From the NCBI GenBank assembly GCA_000999395.1, contig LCOM01000058.1, positions 1 to 14,161 of the forward strand: a stretch of 14,161 nt of DNA. Reading direction: 5' to 3'. This DNA comes from Parcubacteria group bacterium GW2011_GWA2_47_7. GTDB taxonomy: Bacteria > Patescibacteriota > Minisyncoccia > Phycocordibacterales > UBA6899. The notes beneath the pieces are model-generated. The model had not been told where the DNA came from. It worked only from the letters and a program-made list of their open reading frames with translations, and did not search any database. The translations under genes were made by a program, and so were the position numbers. How positions within the stretch are numbered: position 1 is the stretch's first letter; the number at the start of each line of letters is the position of its first letter. This document shows positions 13,795-14,161 of this stretch, piece after piece.

Positions 13795-13857
13795 GATGTG
13801 CTCGTGAATGGACGAAGAAAATACATTATGAAGAAATGATATTGAACTTTTTGGTCA

Positions 13858-13892
13858 ATACAAAATCCACCCGAGAAGGGCGGATTTTGTAT
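13858..13892. terminator. Bidirectional terminator between the small ORF and the second surface-gene copy
   Basis: ATACAAAATCCACCC and GGGCGGATTTTGTAT pair over 15 positions (one G-U on the minus strand) around GAGAA. Core and loop match the terminator at 10206-10234, so it was probably duplicated along with the gene. It begins 19 bases beyond the stop of the right-edge gene. Confidence 0.75.
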
Positions 13893-13911
13893 CATTCTAA
13901 TTTTCTCTCCT

Positions 13912-14161
13912 TTACTCCTCTTTCACATTAAAGATGGATGCTACCCCTTCTCCGGTCACCGTGAAATAGTAGTCAGAAAGTGCTCCAGGGTACACCTTGG
14001 AGGACGGATCCGCTGCCAAGCCGTATAAACCTACTACTGTTGGGGCGAAACGAATAGTCACCGTATTTACAATGTTGTTTGCAAGGTTCAGTGTGCAACC
14101 TGATGTGCAGGTAAATCCCGCGGGGAGTCCAGTGAGAGCAACGCTGCCAAAATTTACTGCG
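13912..14161 (-). CDS. Second copy of the beta-roll surface gene, 3' end (runs off right edge)
   Basis: Only the last 83 codons are in the window. They end in ALSDYYFTVTGEGVASIFNV followed by KEE and TAA, the counterpart of YYFTVKGEGVTAIFNIVEQ in the copy ending at 10263. From 13957 to the edge the DNA matches 10308-10512 at all but about six of 205 positions, while the final 15 codons differ much more. It encodes the Hydin-like C-terminal region (GLPAGFTCTSGCTLNLANNI). Whether the rest of the gene is equally similar, and whether it has an intact frame at its N-terminus, lies outside the window. Confidence 0.85.
   Translation of the reverse strand, partial: AVNFGSVALTGLPAGFTCTSGCTLNLANNIVNTVTIRFAPTVVGLYGLAADPSSKVYPGALSDYYFTVTGEGVASIFNVKEE

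Larger units (their letters stand above)
13060..13911. other. Long intergenic region between the two surface-gene copies
   Basis: About 850 bases without a confident gene. From left to right it holds a -10 candidate for the downstream copy, a possible gene remnant (13115-13250), an inverted repeat (13302-13321), about 250 bases (13330-13570) in which I see nothing supportable, a small basic ORF (13618-13794) and a bidirectional terminator (13858-13892). The minus-strand frame 13527-13895 is Cys/Phe/Arg-rich, crosses the terminator and is not a credible gene. Confidence 0.5.

Noticed and set aside
13527..13895. Minus-strand frame of 122 codons
   Set aside because: Phe/Cys/Arg-rich composition, starts inside a terminator hairpin and has no ribosome site; antisense to a more plausible small basic ORF.
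1..14161. Recoding of TGA as glycine to explain the frame breaks
   Set aside because: Reading through the TGA at 12774 only reaches another stop (TAA) three codons later, the other breaks are not at TGA, and TGA is used as a stop in both ATGA overlaps.

Overview
The window most resembles a piece of a Candidate Phyla Radiation (Patescibacteria, Parcubacteria-type) genome. This is inference from gene content: a membrane-anchored helix-turn-helix protein ahead of large secreted beta-sandwich proteins, a TolB-like propeller protein with a Thr/Ser/Glu-rich linker, a small RRM protein, many start codons without a clear Shine-Dalgarno, and very AT-rich extended -10 promoters that place the start site on the ATG. 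TGA acts as a stop codon (two ATGA overlaps), so the UGA-glycine code of Absconditabacteria/Gracilibacteria is not in use. I see no tRNA, rRNA, CRISPR array or insertion sequence.

Layout. (1) 5687 to 1, minus strand: a tightly coupled operon. It encodes an HTH + transmembrane protein, then (ATGA overlap) a membrane-anchored protein with an acidic linker and a TolB/PD40-like propeller, then (ATGA overlap) a long secreted protein built of a 549-residue module of three beta-sandwich-like domains, present at least twice and running off the left edge. A 17-bp palindrome sits directly before the first gene. (2) 5888-6404, plus strand: a good extended -10 promoter and a small coiled-coil, probably secreted or anchored protein with an ambiguous start. 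(3) 6579-6893, minus: an RRM RNA-binding protein with its own promoter and a strong bidirectional terminator. (4) 10061 to 7099, minus: a DJ-1/PfpI-like protein without its nucleophile region, a DUF167/YggU protein, and an APC amino-acid permease whose C-terminal universal-stress domain lies in a second frame. (5) 13059 to 10263, minus: a secreted protein with a signal peptide, a YadA-head-like 14-residue beta-roll, Ig/PKD-like domains and a Hydin-like C-terminus. A second, nearly identical copy of its 3' end enters at the right edge (14161 to 13912). Between the copies lie about 850 bases with a probable gene remnant, a small basic ORF and a bidirectional terminator.

The most striking feature is that three of the large genes are split by frame changes at four places (about 2440, 860, 7705 and 12787). 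In each case the protein family or the repeat pattern continues in the new frame. Three need a +1 shift and one needs -1 (or +2). Sequence or assembly error, recent decay, contingency switching and programmed shifting are all open; the mixed direction and lack of a shared site favour the first two.

Functionally the window is mostly cell-surface genes: two families of large secreted adhesin-like proteins and their anchored companions. With them is a permease with a regulatory stress domain and small housekeeping or stress proteins. The DNA-binding domain fused to a membrane segment at the head of the surface operon, with a palindrome at its start, suggests a surface-linked regulator acting on its own operon (inference).
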